A DNA stretch of 64,000 nt, from the NCBI GenBank assembly GCA_963775825.1, contig CAVZKY010000061.1, positions 139,486 to 203,485 of the forward strand, written 5' to 3'. Under the pieces are notes generated by a model, which worked only from the letters and a program-made list of their open reading frames with translations, was not told the origin of the DNA and did not search any database. Origin of the DNA: Bog-532 sp963775825 (GTDB taxonomy: Bacteria; Actinomycetota; Actinomycetes; Streptosporangiales; Streptosporangiaceae). Position 1 is the stretch's first letter, and each line of letters starts with the position of its first letter. This document shows positions 1-8,989 of this stretch, one piece after another. A program made the translations under genes and the position numbers.

Positions 1-589
1 CGCCAGGGCCGCTGGAAGTAGAAATTAGGAATTATTTTTAAGCGCTGTCCTGGCCCGATTTGCCGATTCGGCAGATCCTCCGAATGTAACGGACTCAGCT
101 ACTTAGCGTAAGACTACGCTCTGTCGCTCAACTACAGAATATTTACGAGCACTAACACACTGTAATTGAACCTCTCATGAACAGAACGTAGTTGATGTGA
201 TATGCACCACACGCACTTAGGCGCTCTAGCTGCGAAATCCCCTTTGACTACGGTAAGTGCGCGGTTATCACTCACTCTCCGTGCAGGATCATGTCGGACA
301 TGTCCGTGTGACTGTCCGTAAACCAACTGCCAAGATGAGGAGTCAGAAACATGTCAGAGCGCGACAGCACGGCACGCAGCCGGTCTGGGGCTGCGTCGAA
401 CAAGCCGTCGGTTAAAAGGACGGTTTGCCCAAGGGGGGCCACATGCAAGACCTTTATGAAGTCGACCGCTGGAGGGCCGGTCATTAATCGCCTGGAAATG
501 GCGATTAATTCGCTTTCCAGAAGAGACTCTTAACCTTACTTTCGCAGGCCGGATGCCCGTCCGCGGATCGCTGGCCGGGATCCCGGCTC
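1..589. other. Gene-free leader before the glycan operon
   Basis: No protein with recognisable family motifs is seen on either strand. The stretch is clearly less GC-rich than the rest of the window, especially the first 350 bases, which is typical of regulatory or non-coding DNA in a high-GC actinomycete. The only structure found is the inverted repeat at 483-509. The promoter of the downstream glycosyltransferase operon should lie here, but no convincing -35/-10 pair could be chosen. Confidence 0.5.
483..509. promoter_or_regulatory. Perfect 10-bp inverted repeat upstream of glycan operon
   Basis: ATTAATCGCC (483-492) and GGCGATTAAT (500-509) are exact reverse complements separated by 7 bases. 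The AT-rich outer part and dyad symmetry suit a repressor operator or a short RNA hairpin. It lies about 100 bases before the first gene of the operon. There is no T-run after it, so a terminator is less likely. Function is inferred. Confidence 0.4.
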
Positions 590-607
590 GTGCGGGGGCG
601 TGAATCA

Positions 608-2521
608 ATGGTGCTTTCTGACTTCCCGGACCAAGAGGCCGGCCGCCGGCCGCAGGTCGGCCCGCAGGCGGACGATACTTTCCCGGCCCGCCCGATGTCT
701 TACAAGCCGGTTTCGGCCGCGCTCGCGATCGCTCCGACGGTCAGCGTCATCATCCCGGCCAGGAATGAGGGGGCCAACCTTCCGCACGTCTTCGCGTCCC
801 TGCCCGCCTGGGTGGACGAGATCATCGTGGTGGACGGGCATTCGGTGGACGACACCGTCGCCGTCACCCGTGCGGTGTGTCCCCGCGCCAGGGTGATCGC
901 CCAATCCGGCCGGGGCAAGGGGGACGCCCTGCAGGCCGGCTTCAACGCCGCGACCGGCGACATCATCGTCTCGATGGATGCCGACGGCTCCACTGACGGC
1001 GCGGAGATCATCCAGTTCGTCGGTGCCCTGGTGGCCGGGGCCGACTTCGCCAAAGGCTCGCGGTTCTCCGGCAGCGGCGGCAGTGACGACATCACGTTCA
1101 GCCGCCGGTACGGTAACCGGCTCCTCGGCATGCTGGTCAACACGATGTTCCGTACCCAGTTCACGGACCTGTGCTACGGCTACAACGCCTTCTGGACGCA
1201 CCACCTCGGTGCCCTGCGCATCGACTGCCCGGGCTTCGAGGTGGAAACGCTCATGAACATCCGGGCGGCCAAGGCCGGGCTCAGAATCCAGGAGATCCCC
1301 AGCTTCGAGCGACCGCGCCTGCACGGGGAGAGCAATCTCAGCGCGATCGGCGACGGATGGCGAATCCTGCGGCTCATCGCCCAGGAGAAGTTTTCCTGGC
1401 TGCACCGCCGCGGCACTCAGCCGCGCGAGCCGCGCCCGGCGTCTCCGGCCCGCCCGGTGTCTCCGGCCCGCCCGGGTACGTCTCAGGCGGCCAAGATGAG
1501 CGGGAAAAGGCGCATGAGCCAGCTTTCCGTCTCCGTCGTCATCTGCGCGCACGCCGATGACCGCTGGGATGACACCCTGGCCGCCGCCGCTTCCGTGCGC
1601 GGCCAGAGCCACCCGGCGAAAGAGCTCATCATCGTGGTGGATTACAACCGCCCGCTGTACGAACGGCTGCGGGCGGCGCTGCCCGACGCCGCCGTGCTGG
1701 AAAACCGCGACCGGCAGGGACTGTCGGGCGGCCGGAACACCGGCATCGCCGCATCCACCGGTGAGGTGATCGCCTTCCTGGACGACGACGCAGTGGCCGA
1801 CGTGAACTGGCTGAAATGCCTGGTGGACGCCTACACCGACCCAAGCGTGGCCGGTGTCGGCGGCCTGACGCGGCCCGCCTGGGACACCGAGCGGCCAGCG
1901 TGGTTCCCGCAGGAATTCGACTGGGTGATCGGCTGCACCTACATCGGGATGCCGACGCACCGTGCGCCTGTGCGCAATGTGCTCGGTGGTAACGCGTCGT
2001 TCCGACGGGACGTCTTCGAGCAGGTTGGCGGCTTCATCAGCGGCATCGGCCGGGACCGGGGCAAGCGCCCGCTTGGTTGCGAGGAAACCGAGTTCTGCAT
2101 CCGGCTCCGCCAGCGGATGCCCGAGGCGGTCCTGCTGTTCGACGAGCAAGCGCTCATCTGGCATCGCGTCCGTGCGGACCGCCGCCGCTTCGGCTACTAC
2201 CGTTCGCGCTGCTACGCCGAGGGCCTGTCCAAGGCCATGGTGACGCGCGAGGTCGGGGCGGATGACGGGCTGTCGTCCGAGCGGCGGCACGCCAGCCGGA
2301 CCCTTCCGCGGGGAGTCGCCCACGGCCTGGCTGATGCGGTGCGCGGCGACCTGTCCGGGCTCACCCGCGCCGGGGCGATCGTAGCTGGCCTGGCCGCCGT
2401 GACCGCGGGTTACGTGGCCGGCACGGTGAGCGGCGGCTCAGTTCCGCGGTGGCATCGTCCCGGGCTGATCAACCCAGGCATGACCCGCGCCGCGTCCAGC
2501 GCTTCGGGACGGCCGCGGTGA
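608..2521 (+). CDS. Two-domain family 2 glycosyltransferase (GT2-GT2)
   Basis: A protein of about 637 residues made of two GT2 (GT-A fold) domains. The first (about residues 45-280) begins VSVIIPARNE and has the DADG nucleotide/metal motif near 124-127, resembling dolichol-phosphate-mannose-synthase-like and polyprenyl-phosphate glycosyltransferases. A proline/alanine/arginine-rich linker with a repeated SPARP motif follows. The second (about 305-560) begins SVSVVICAHADD, carries LDDDA near residue 389 and the later CEETEFCIR segment expected at the catalytic base. The C-terminus has a possible hydrophobic segment. I chose ATG 608; GTG 590 is in frame and also possible. The stop overlaps the start of the deacetylase (GTGA), so the genes are probably translationally coupled. 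Likely role: transfer of sugars to a lipid carrier or nascent surface glycan at the inner face of the membrane. An in-frame ATG at 1514 could start the second domain separately. Confidence 0.85.
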   Translation: MVLSDFPDQEAGRRPQVGPQADDTFPARPMSYKPVSAALAIAPTVSVIIPARNEGANLPHVFASLPAWVDEIIVVDGHSVDDTVAVTRAVCPRARVIAQSGRGKGDALQAGFNAATGDIIVSMDADGSTDGAEIIQFVGALVAGADFAKGSRFSGSGGSDDITFSRRYGNRLLGMLVNTMFRTQFTDLCYGYNAFWTHHLGALRIDCPGFEVETLMNIRAAKAGLRIQEIPSFERPRLHGESNLSAIGDGWRILRLIAQEKFSWLHRRGTQPREPRPASPARPVSPARPGTSQAAKMSGKRRMSQLSVSVVICAHADDRWDDTLAAAASVRGQSHPAKELIIVVDYNRPLYERLRAALPDAAVLENRDRQGLSGGRNTGIAASTGEVIAFLDDDAVADVNWLKCLVDAYTDPSVAGVGGLTRPAWDTERPAWFPQEFDWVIGCTYIGMPTHRAPVRNVLGGNASFRRDVFEQVGGFISGIGRDRGKRPLGCEETEFCIRLRQRMPEAVLLFDEQALIWHRVRADRRRFGYYRSRCYAEGLSKAMVTREVGADDGLSSERRHASRTLPRGVAHGLADAVRGDLSGLTRAGAIVAGLAAVTAGYVAGTVSGGSVPRWHRPGLINPGMTRAASSASGRPR

Positions 2522-3348
2522 CCGGCCTGGGCAGGCAGCCCGACCCCAGCGGTCAGCTGCGGGTGCCGATCCTGATGTACCACGAGATCGCCGCGCGCCC
2601 GGAGACGGCGAGCCGGCTGGCGGTCCCGCCGGCCGCCTTCGCCGCCCAGCTGGCCTACCTGCACGATGCCGGGTTCAGCACGGTCACCTTTGCGGACGCG
2701 GCGGCGGCCCTGGCCGGCGAGACCGACCGTCTGCCCGCCCGGCCAGTCGTGCTGACCTTCGACGATGGTTTCGCGGACTTCCATCGCGAGGCCCTTCCGC
2801 TGCTCCAGCGCTACGGGTTCACCGCCACCGTCTTCGTGACCACCGGCTGGATCGCCGATGCCGGGGCGTACAAAGCCGGGCGCGGGCCCGGCCAGATGCT
2901 GTGCTGGAACCAGATCCGCGAAGCGGCGGGGGCCGGGGTTGAGATCGGGGCGCACAGCCACGGGCATCCGCAGCTCGATCAGATCGCGCCGGGCCAGCTC
3001 CACAACGAGCTGGCCATCAGCAAGGCCCTGCTGGAGGACGGGATCGGCCGGTCCGTGCTCAGCCTGGCCTATCCGTTCGGCTACTCCAGTGCCGGGGTGC
3101 GGCGGACGGCCCAGGCCAGCGGTTACCGGCATGCGTGCGCCGTGGCCAATGCGACGGCCCGGCCCGGCGGCGACAGTTACACGCTGCCGCGGTTGACGGT
3201 CCGCGCGTCGACCAGCCAGGCCAGCTTCGAGCACATCATGCGGGGGCATGATTCGAAGATTTACCTGAAGGATCACGCGCTGACCAAGGGATTCGCGATG
3301 GTCAGGCGTTCCCGGGCCGCACTGGCGGGTATCTCCCGACGTGCCTGA
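2518..3348 (+). CDS. Polysaccharide deacetylase (NodB domain)
   Basis: About 276 residues of the carbohydrate esterase 4 (NodB) family, which removes acetyl groups from N-acetylated sugars using a bound metal ion. Seen directly: LMYHEI near the N-terminus, TFDDGF (about 80-85, catalytic and metal Asp), HSHGHP (about 146-151, the two metal His), and AYPFG. No clear signal peptide is visible, so action may be cytoplasmic or on a lipid-linked precursor. GTG 2518 is chosen because it overlaps the upstream stop as GTGA; an in-frame ATG at 2449 lies inside the upstream gene and is less likely. Its place between a glycosyltransferase and a flippase suggests modification of the same glycan. Intact. 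Confidence 0.88.
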   Translation: MTGLGRQPDPSGQLRVPILMYHEIAARPETASRLAVPPAAFAAQLAYLHDAGFSTVTFADAAAALAGETDRLPARPVVLTFDDGFADFHREALPLLQRYGFTATVFVTTGWIADAGAYKAGRGPGQMLCWNQIREAAGAGVEIGAHSHGHPQLDQIAPGQLHNELAISKALLEDGIGRSVLSLAYPFGYSSAGVRRTAQASGYRHACAVANATARPGGDSYTLPRLTVRASTSQASFEHIMRGHDSKIYLKDHALTKGFAMVRRSRAALAGISRRA

Positions 3349-3504
3349 GCCCAGCGACCGGGGCGCGCTGAGCCTGACCGGCATACTGGGCCGTCATCAC
3401 ACGGTGCCGGTGCACGTGGCCGCGTCACCGGAAACGAACGCGGGCCCCAGCCGTGCGATCGGCAGCGGCGCGCCGGCTGCGCCTGGCCGTGCCTGGCTGC
3501 GCCG

Positions 3505-5146
3505 GTGGCCGGCCTGCGGATGCTCCTGGGGCTGCGGCGTCCCGACGTGGCCGGGCGCTACCGGGAACTGCGAGCCCACCTGCGCTCGCCGCTGTACCGC
3601 AACGCCTACTCGCTGATGATCAATACGGGTGTGACCGGGGTGCTTGGACTGGCCTACTGGTTGCTGGCCGCGCGGCACTACACGGCGGTGGAGGTCGGCC
3701 GGGCGTCGGCCCTGTACTCGGCGATGAGCCTGCTGTCCGGGCTGACCGCGTTCAGCCTGGTCGGCGCGGTGACCCGGTTCGTCCCGCAGTCCGGACGGCA
3801 AACCGGGACGTTTGTCGGGCGCGCCTACCTGTTCAGCTCGCTGGCCTCCGTGCTGGTCGCGATCCCCTTTCTGCTCACCGTCAGCCACTGGGGCTCCTCA
3901 TATGCCCAGCTCAGAGGCTGGATCCCGGGGCTGGCCTTCGTCGGCTGCGTGATCGCCTGGGGTATTTTCACGCTGCAGGACGGGGTGCTGACCGGACTGC
4001 GCAGCGCCCCGTGGGTGCCGCTGGAGAACGGCACGTTCGGCGTGGTCAAGATCGTGCTGCTGCTGGCCCTGGCCTCGGCCGTCCCCGCCCTCGGCATCGA
4101 CATCTCCTGGATGCTGCCCGTCATCGTGTCCCTGCCGCTGGTCAGCCTGCTAATCTTCGGCAAGCTCATGCCCCGGCACCACCTGCTGACGGACGGCCGT
4201 CCGACCGCCGGGCGCACGGCAGATCGGCCGTTTCCTGGCCGGCGACTACACGGGCGCGCTGTGCATGCTGGCGGTGTCCACCCTGGTGCCGATCGCGGTG
4301 GCGGTGCGCATCGGCCCCCGCATGAACGCCTACTTCTACATGGCCTGGACCGTCGGGGGAGTTCTGGATCTGCTGGCCGTGAACATGGCCATGTCACTGA
4401 CGGTCGAGGGCGCGTTCGACGGCGAGACGCTGGCCGCCAACTGCCGTTCCGCGCTGCGCCGGACGCTGTTCATCCTGGTGCCGGCCGCGGTCCTGGTGGC
4501 CTTGCTCGCCCGTCCCGCCCTGAGCCTGTACGGTCCGCGCTACGCGGCCTACGGCGCGCCGATCCTGGAGCTCTTGGCGCTGGCCACGCTGCCCAAGACG
4601 CTCACCGAGCTGTACCTGGGCGCGCTGCGCGCGCAGAGCCGGACCAGGTTGGTCGCCGTCATCCAGGTCACCCGCTGCGTGCTCATCCTGGGGCTCGCAC
4701 TCGGGCTCACCGCGGTGATGGGCATCATCGGGGCCGGGATCGCGGCCCTGGCCAGTCAGTTGGTCATCGCCCTGGCGATCCTCCCGGGACTGCGCCGCGT
4801 GCTGGCCGCGGGCCGGGCCCCGTCCCGCGGTCGCACACGGCCGCGCCACCCGGTGGTCCCGCACCCGACCGGCCGCCACTCGCGCTGGCCTTGCCCCCGC
4901 CGAGGACCGCGCCCCCGCCGAGGACCGCGCCGCCCGCCGCAGGACCGCGCCGCCCGCCGCAGGACCGCGCCCTCGGCCAGAACCGAGCCCTCGGCCAGAA
5001 CCGCGCCCCCGCCGAGGACCGCGCCCTCGCCCAGAACCGAGCCCTCGCCCAGGACCGCGCCGCTGCCGAAGACCGCGCTAGCACCGGGTGGGTTCACCTT
5101 CCCGGAACCGCCGTCGGCCCGGTTGAGCTCGGGGCCAGCGAGGTAG
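3505..5146 (+). pseudogene. Wzx/MATE-like polysaccharide flippase, frameshifted
   Basis: A multipass membrane protein of the polysaccharide transporter/lipid-linked oligosaccharide flippase type. From GTG 3505 the first part has helices such as INTGVTGVLGLAYWLLAARHY and a typical flippase signature RASALYSAMSLLSGL. Near 4215 the similarity jumps from one frame to the next (to QIGRFLAGDYTGALCML and onward through NAYFYMAWTVGG), so one small indel breaks the gene. Membrane helices continue to about 4800. After that the sequence is low-complexity and the true C-terminus cannot be fixed: the second frame stops at 5146, while the original frame stays open to 5283. It presumably moved the product of the neighbouring glycosyltransferases across the membrane. 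It is either a pseudogene or an assembly indel. Confidence 0.75.
4893..5076 (+). repeat. Ten tandem 18/20-bp units at flippase 3' end
   Basis: Ten consecutive units of the form GCC-CYC-GSC-SAG-RAC-CGM run from 4893 to 5076. Eight are 18 bp and encode a hexapeptide such as APAEDR or ALGQNR; units three and four (4929-4968) are 20 bp, GCCGCCCGCCGCAGGACCGC. The two 20-bp units together shift the hexapeptide frame by one base, so the repeat peptide is read in one frame before 4929 and in another after 4968. Confidence 0.8.
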
Positions 5147-5385
5147 AACTCCCCCGCGATGCGGCCGTGCCGTTCCGGAACGCGAAACCACCCTGGCAGG
5201 ACGCGCCTGAGCGGGCTGGTGCGGCTCCCGGAGCCAGCCGCTGGGATCGCGATGCGGGCCGGGCCGGAGGTGCGGGCTCATGACTGTACGCAACGCGGAG
5301 CGATGCCGGGATCGGCGGAGCCGGGGCGTCCTCGGACTCCCGCGCCCGGCTGGCCGGCTGGCGCGGTATATCTGGCCGGCGCGGC

Positions 5386-7524
5386 ATGCCTGACTGGCGG
5401 GACTGGCGGCGCTGGCTGCCGACGGCCGTGCTCGGGGCCGGGACCGTCGCGGGCATCGTGCTGTTCTTCGCGCCGCTGGGGCGGGTGACCGCCGCACTGG
5501 GCCGGATGAATGGTCTGGGCCTGATCTCGATCATGCCGGCCGCGGCGCTTGCCGGGATCGCGCTGCTGGCCCTGACCTTCGTCGCGGCGCTGGGCCTGCC
5601 CCGCGCGAGGCCGCTGCTGCTGGGCGCCACCCTGGTGGCCATCGTGGTGTGCCTGGACGGGGTCACCGTCGTCGCCGAGCCGCAGCCGAGGTTCCCCACG
5701 GCCTACTGGATCGCCGGTTTCGTCGACTACGTCGCCCGGACCGGGCACACCGCCCCGGAGTTGTCCGCCTACTTCAGCTGGCCCGGCTTCTTCTATCTGG
5801 TCGCGCTGGCCGAGCACGCGGTCGGCAGCAGCAACCTGATCCCGGTCCTGCGTTTCTGGCCGCTGGCGATGGACCTGCTGTGCCTCGTGCCGATGGGCCT
5901 GATCGCCAGCCGGATGCGGGCGAGCTGGCGGGCCAAGTGGTTCGCGGTGTTCATCTTCTCCGTCGGCAACTGGGTCGGCCAGGACTACTTTTCGCCCCAG
6001 TCGTTCAACTACCTCCTGTACCTGATCTTCATCGCCCTGCTGCTGATCTACTTCGGCCGGACCGGCCGGGCTGCCCTCGCCGGCCGGGCCAGCGTGGACC
6101 CGGTCACGCAGCCGCCGGGGCGCGCACCGCGGTGGCGGTCGCTGCTGACCCGTCCCATCGCGGGCGATCTGCCGTCGGTGACGGCGAGCCGGGCCCGCCA
6201 GGTCACCATGCTGAGCGTGCTGGTGGTGATCTTCGCGTTCGCCACGTCCAGCCATCAGCTCACCCCGTTCTTCATGGTGGCCGCCTGCGCCGGGCTGGTC
6301 ATCGTGCGGCGGTGCCGGCTGCGCGGGCTGCCGGTGCTGTTCGCGGTGATCTTCACCGCGTGGCTCAGCTTCGCTGCCGTGCCGTACTGGTCCGGTCACC
6401 GCACACAGCTGTTCGGCGGCCTCGGCAATCTGGGGGCGAACCTGTCCACCAGCGTGTCCGGCCGCCTGGCGGGCAGTACCCCGCTGCACACGCTGGTGCT
6501 GTACTCACGCACCGGGTTCGCCGGGGTCGTCCTGGTCCTCGCGGTCGCAGGCCTGGTCCGGCGCTGGTACCTGGGCTTCGACGACCGGGTGGCACTGGTC
6601 CTCATGTGCGTCTCGTTCGTGGGATTCGGCCTGCAGAGCTACGGCGGCGAGATTGCCCTGCGCGTCTACCTGTTCGCGCTGCCCGGGGCGGCCATGCTGG
6701 TCGCCTACCTGTTCTTCCCTGGGCTGGCCGACCCCAGGCGCACGCGGCGGCTGCCTGCGCCGGGCCCCCGTGCATGGCGCCTGCTGGGCGCCGCCTGGGA
6801 CCGTCGTGCCTGGCTGGTGCTGCCGCTGGCCGCGGTGTGCTCGGTCGTGGCCGTGCTGCTGTTCTTTGTGGCCCGCTACGGCAACGAGGCGTTCGAGCAG
6901 ACACCACCCGGCGAACTGACCGCCATGAACTACCTGTACGCCCACGACAGCGCGGGAATCCGGGTGCTATGGACGAGCGAACTGCCGGCGGTCGACGACA
7001 CGCCGCAGATGCCGTGGCAGTACCGGGACCTCGCCAGGACCGACTACATTGCCGAGCTCGCGCCCACCAGCCCCACCCAGGTCGCCGGGCTGGCCACCGA
7101 CCTGCGCGCCATGGGCCCGGGCAGCTACCTCATCACCACCACCACCCAGGAGACGTACCTGGCTCAGGCGGCGAACTACCCAGTCAGCTGGGGGCGGCAG
7201 TTCCGCGCCGCAATGGCTTCCTACCCCGGTGTCAAGGTCGCGTTCAGCGACCGCAACGCCGTCGTCTACACCTACCGGTGGCCGGCCGGCACGCGCACCC
7301 AGCCGTTGCCGCCGGTGACCGGGTCGCCGGGCCACCCGACCGTCTGGACACCGATCGGGCTGGCTGGTCTCGGCCTCCTGCTGCTGGTCCTGGCCGCGCG
7401 GGAGTACAGCCGCATCTGGCCGCCGACTTCCCGGTGGCTGACCCGCTCCCTCGCGCTGGCGCCGCTTCCGCTGCTCGCCTTTTTCGTTTTCGTCGTCATC
7501 GTCCGATTCGTGGTCCTGTCATGA
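5386..7524 (+). CDS. Large multipass membrane protein, possible GT-C/polymerase
   Basis: About 712 residues with roughly a dozen hydrophobic segments, starting right after the N-terminus (WLPTAVLGAGTVAGIVLFFA) and ending with two helices at about 650-712. Between about residues 500 and 640 lies a hydrophilic stretch likely to face outside. An early loop contains YFSWPGFF, and later the motif VGQDYFSPQSFNYL, which recurs in actinobacterial membrane glycosyltransferase-like proteins. I do not recognise a precise family. Position after a flippase and before an ATP-grasp protein suggests a polyprenyl-phosphate-sugar-dependent glycosyltransferase or polysaccharide polymerase. The frame is intact. 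ATG 5386 is the best start, though without a strong ribosome-binding site. Confidence 0.75.
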   Translation: MPDWRDWRRWLPTAVLGAGTVAGIVLFFAPLGRVTAALGRMNGLGLISIMPAAALAGIALLALTFVAALGLPRARPLLLGATLVAIVVCLDGVTVVAEPQPRFPTAYWIAGFVDYVARTGHTAPELSAYFSWPGFFYLVALAEHAVGSSNLIPVLRFWPLAMDLLCLVPMGLIASRMRASWRAKWFAVFIFSVGNWVGQDYFSPQSFNYLLYLIFIALLLIYFGRTGRAALAGRASVDPVTQPPGRAPRWRSLLTRPIAGDLPSVTASRARQVTMLSVLVVIFAFATSSHQLTPFFMVAACAGLVIVRRCRLRGLPVLFAVIFTAWLSFAAVPYWSGHRTQLFGGLGNLGANLSTSVSGRLAGSTPLHTLVLYSRTGFAGVVLVLAVAGLVRRWYLGFDDRVALVLMCVSFVGFGLQSYGGEIALRVYLFALPGAAMLVAYLFFPGLADPRRTRRLPAPGPRAWRLLGAAWDRRAWLVLPLAAVCSVVAVLLFFVARYGNEAFEQTPPGELTAMNYLYAHDSAGIRVLWTSELPAVDDTPQMPWQYRDLARTDYIAELAPTSPTQVAGLATDLRAMGPGSYLITTTTQETYLAQAANYPVSWGRQFRAAMASYPGVKVAFSDRNAVVYTYRWPAGTRTQPLPPVTGSPGHPTVWTPIGLAGLGLLLLVLAAREYSRIWPPTSRWLTRSLALAPLPLLAFFVFVVIVRFVVLS

Positions 7525-7546
7525 CCGCGGCCAACAGGGGAAATCA

Positions 7547-8943
7547 ATGGATAGCACTACGGTCCAGGGTCGGCGGGGAGCCGCCCGACCAGGGACAGTT
7601 CAGATGAGCCGCCGGGGCCTCGCTCCGGCTCTGCCGGTGGACCGTGATGTCGCCGCGCTGATCGTGAAGGTCGGCAACTATCCACTGCACCACGGGGGCG
7701 TCGACGCGATCCGGTCACTCGGTCGGCTCGGGGTGCCGGTCTACGCCGTGTCGGAGGATCGGTGGACGCCCGCGGCGCTGTCCCGGTACTGCCGCGGTCA
7801 CTACGTCTGGCCGCCGGAGGAGCGCGCCGATCCGAAGCGGATGGTCGAGCGGCTGAAAGAAGCCGGGCGGGAGATCCCCGGACCGGCCGTGCTCATCCCG
7901 ACCGACGAAGAGGCGGCCGTCCTGATCGCGGAGAACTCCGCCGCCCTGGCCGAATGGTTCCTGTTGCCAAGGGTGCCGGCCAGCCTGCCGGCCCGGCTGG
8001 CCAGCAAGCGCGGCCTGCACGAGCTGTGCCTCGAGCATGACGTGCCCGCGCCCGCGTCCTCGTTTCCGCAGACGGCGGCCGACGTCGCGGAGTTCGCCGC
8101 CACCGCGACGTTCCCCGTGGTGGCCAAGAACCTCGAGGCGTGGGTCCGGCTGCGCGTGCCGGTGGTCAACGGGACCACGGTGATCGCCACAGCGGCGGAG
8201 TTGCTCGCGCTGGCCCGTGGCTGGGGGGACAAGCCGAGCGTCATCCTGGAGGGAGACATCCCCCCGGAGCACGCCGAAGACTGGATCGTGCACCTGTACC
8301 GGGGCGCCTTCGGAAATCCGCTGGTGCTGTTCACCGGGGTCAAGGTACGGTCCGGCCTCCCCAGGCGGGCATGACCGCCTGCGCCTACACGGCGAGTAAC
8401 CCGCAGCTCGCGGCGCTGGCCACGCGGCTGTGCGAGCGGGTAAGCTACTGCGGGATCGCGGACCTCGACTTCCGCTACGACCGCCGGGATGGCCGGTACA
8501 AGCTGGTCGACTTCAACCCCCGGACCGGCGCCCAGTTCCGGTTGTTCGAGAACGCCGCCGGGGTCGACGTGGTGCGGGCCCTGCACCCTGACCTGACTGG
8601 GCGCCAGGTGCCGCAGGCCAGCTCGCCCGAGCGCAGGCGCATCCTCGTGGAGAACGTCGACCTGACCGCCCGGCTGGCGGACAGGCTGACCCGGCGGCGC
8701 AGTGGCTACCGCGTTCCGGTGCCGTCCGGGCTGGTGCGGACCGAGCTCGCCTGGCTTGCCGCTGACGACCCGCTGCCCGTCGCGTCGATGCTGGCCCGGT
8801 CCGCGGGCCCGCTCGCGAGCTACTTGCGGCGGATCAGACGGACCCGCGCCCTCCGGCGGGAAACGGAGGCCACACCCCCGGCCGCCGGCGACTCACTTGC
8901 TGCGCAAGTCAAACCGGCGCAGGGAGCGATCGGCCAGAGATGA
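7547..8943 (+). pseudogene. ATP-grasp carboxylate-amine ligase-like protein, frameshifted (copy 1)
   Basis: An ATP-grasp fold protein of about 460 residues. The N-terminal pre-ATP-grasp domain has ALIVKVGNYPLHHGGVDAIRSL and GVPVYAVSED; the central part has IPTDEEAAVLIAEN, ATFPVVAKNLEAW (the ATP-grasp lysine region) and VILEGDIPPEHAEDW; the C-terminal part has GIADLDFRYDRRDGRYKLVDFNPR, where the acidic and Asn residues bind metal. Similarity changes frame once near 8350-8370, where the first frame would end in RSGLPRRA and the next continues PPQAGMTACAYT. Members are usually annotated as carboxylate-amine ligases and are often found in actinobacterial surface-glycan loci; the substrate is unknown. 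ATG 7547 follows a GGGG-rich ribosome-binding site. A paralogue lies at 47803-49060. Confidence 0.75.
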
Positions 8944-8989
8944 ACCGCGGTAGCCGCTATCGGTCACAGTCAAGGGAAGGTAAGTACAC

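Noticed and set aside
605..2323. Reverse-strand frame of about 570 codons opposite the glycosyltransferase
   Set aside because: Composition is shadow-like (HDD, RRG, PAG runs) and the forward strand has clear GT2 motifs.
5278..6489. Reverse-strand frame of about 400 codons rich in Q, H, R and G
   Set aside because: It mirrors the membrane protein gene on the + strand; no recognisable domain.
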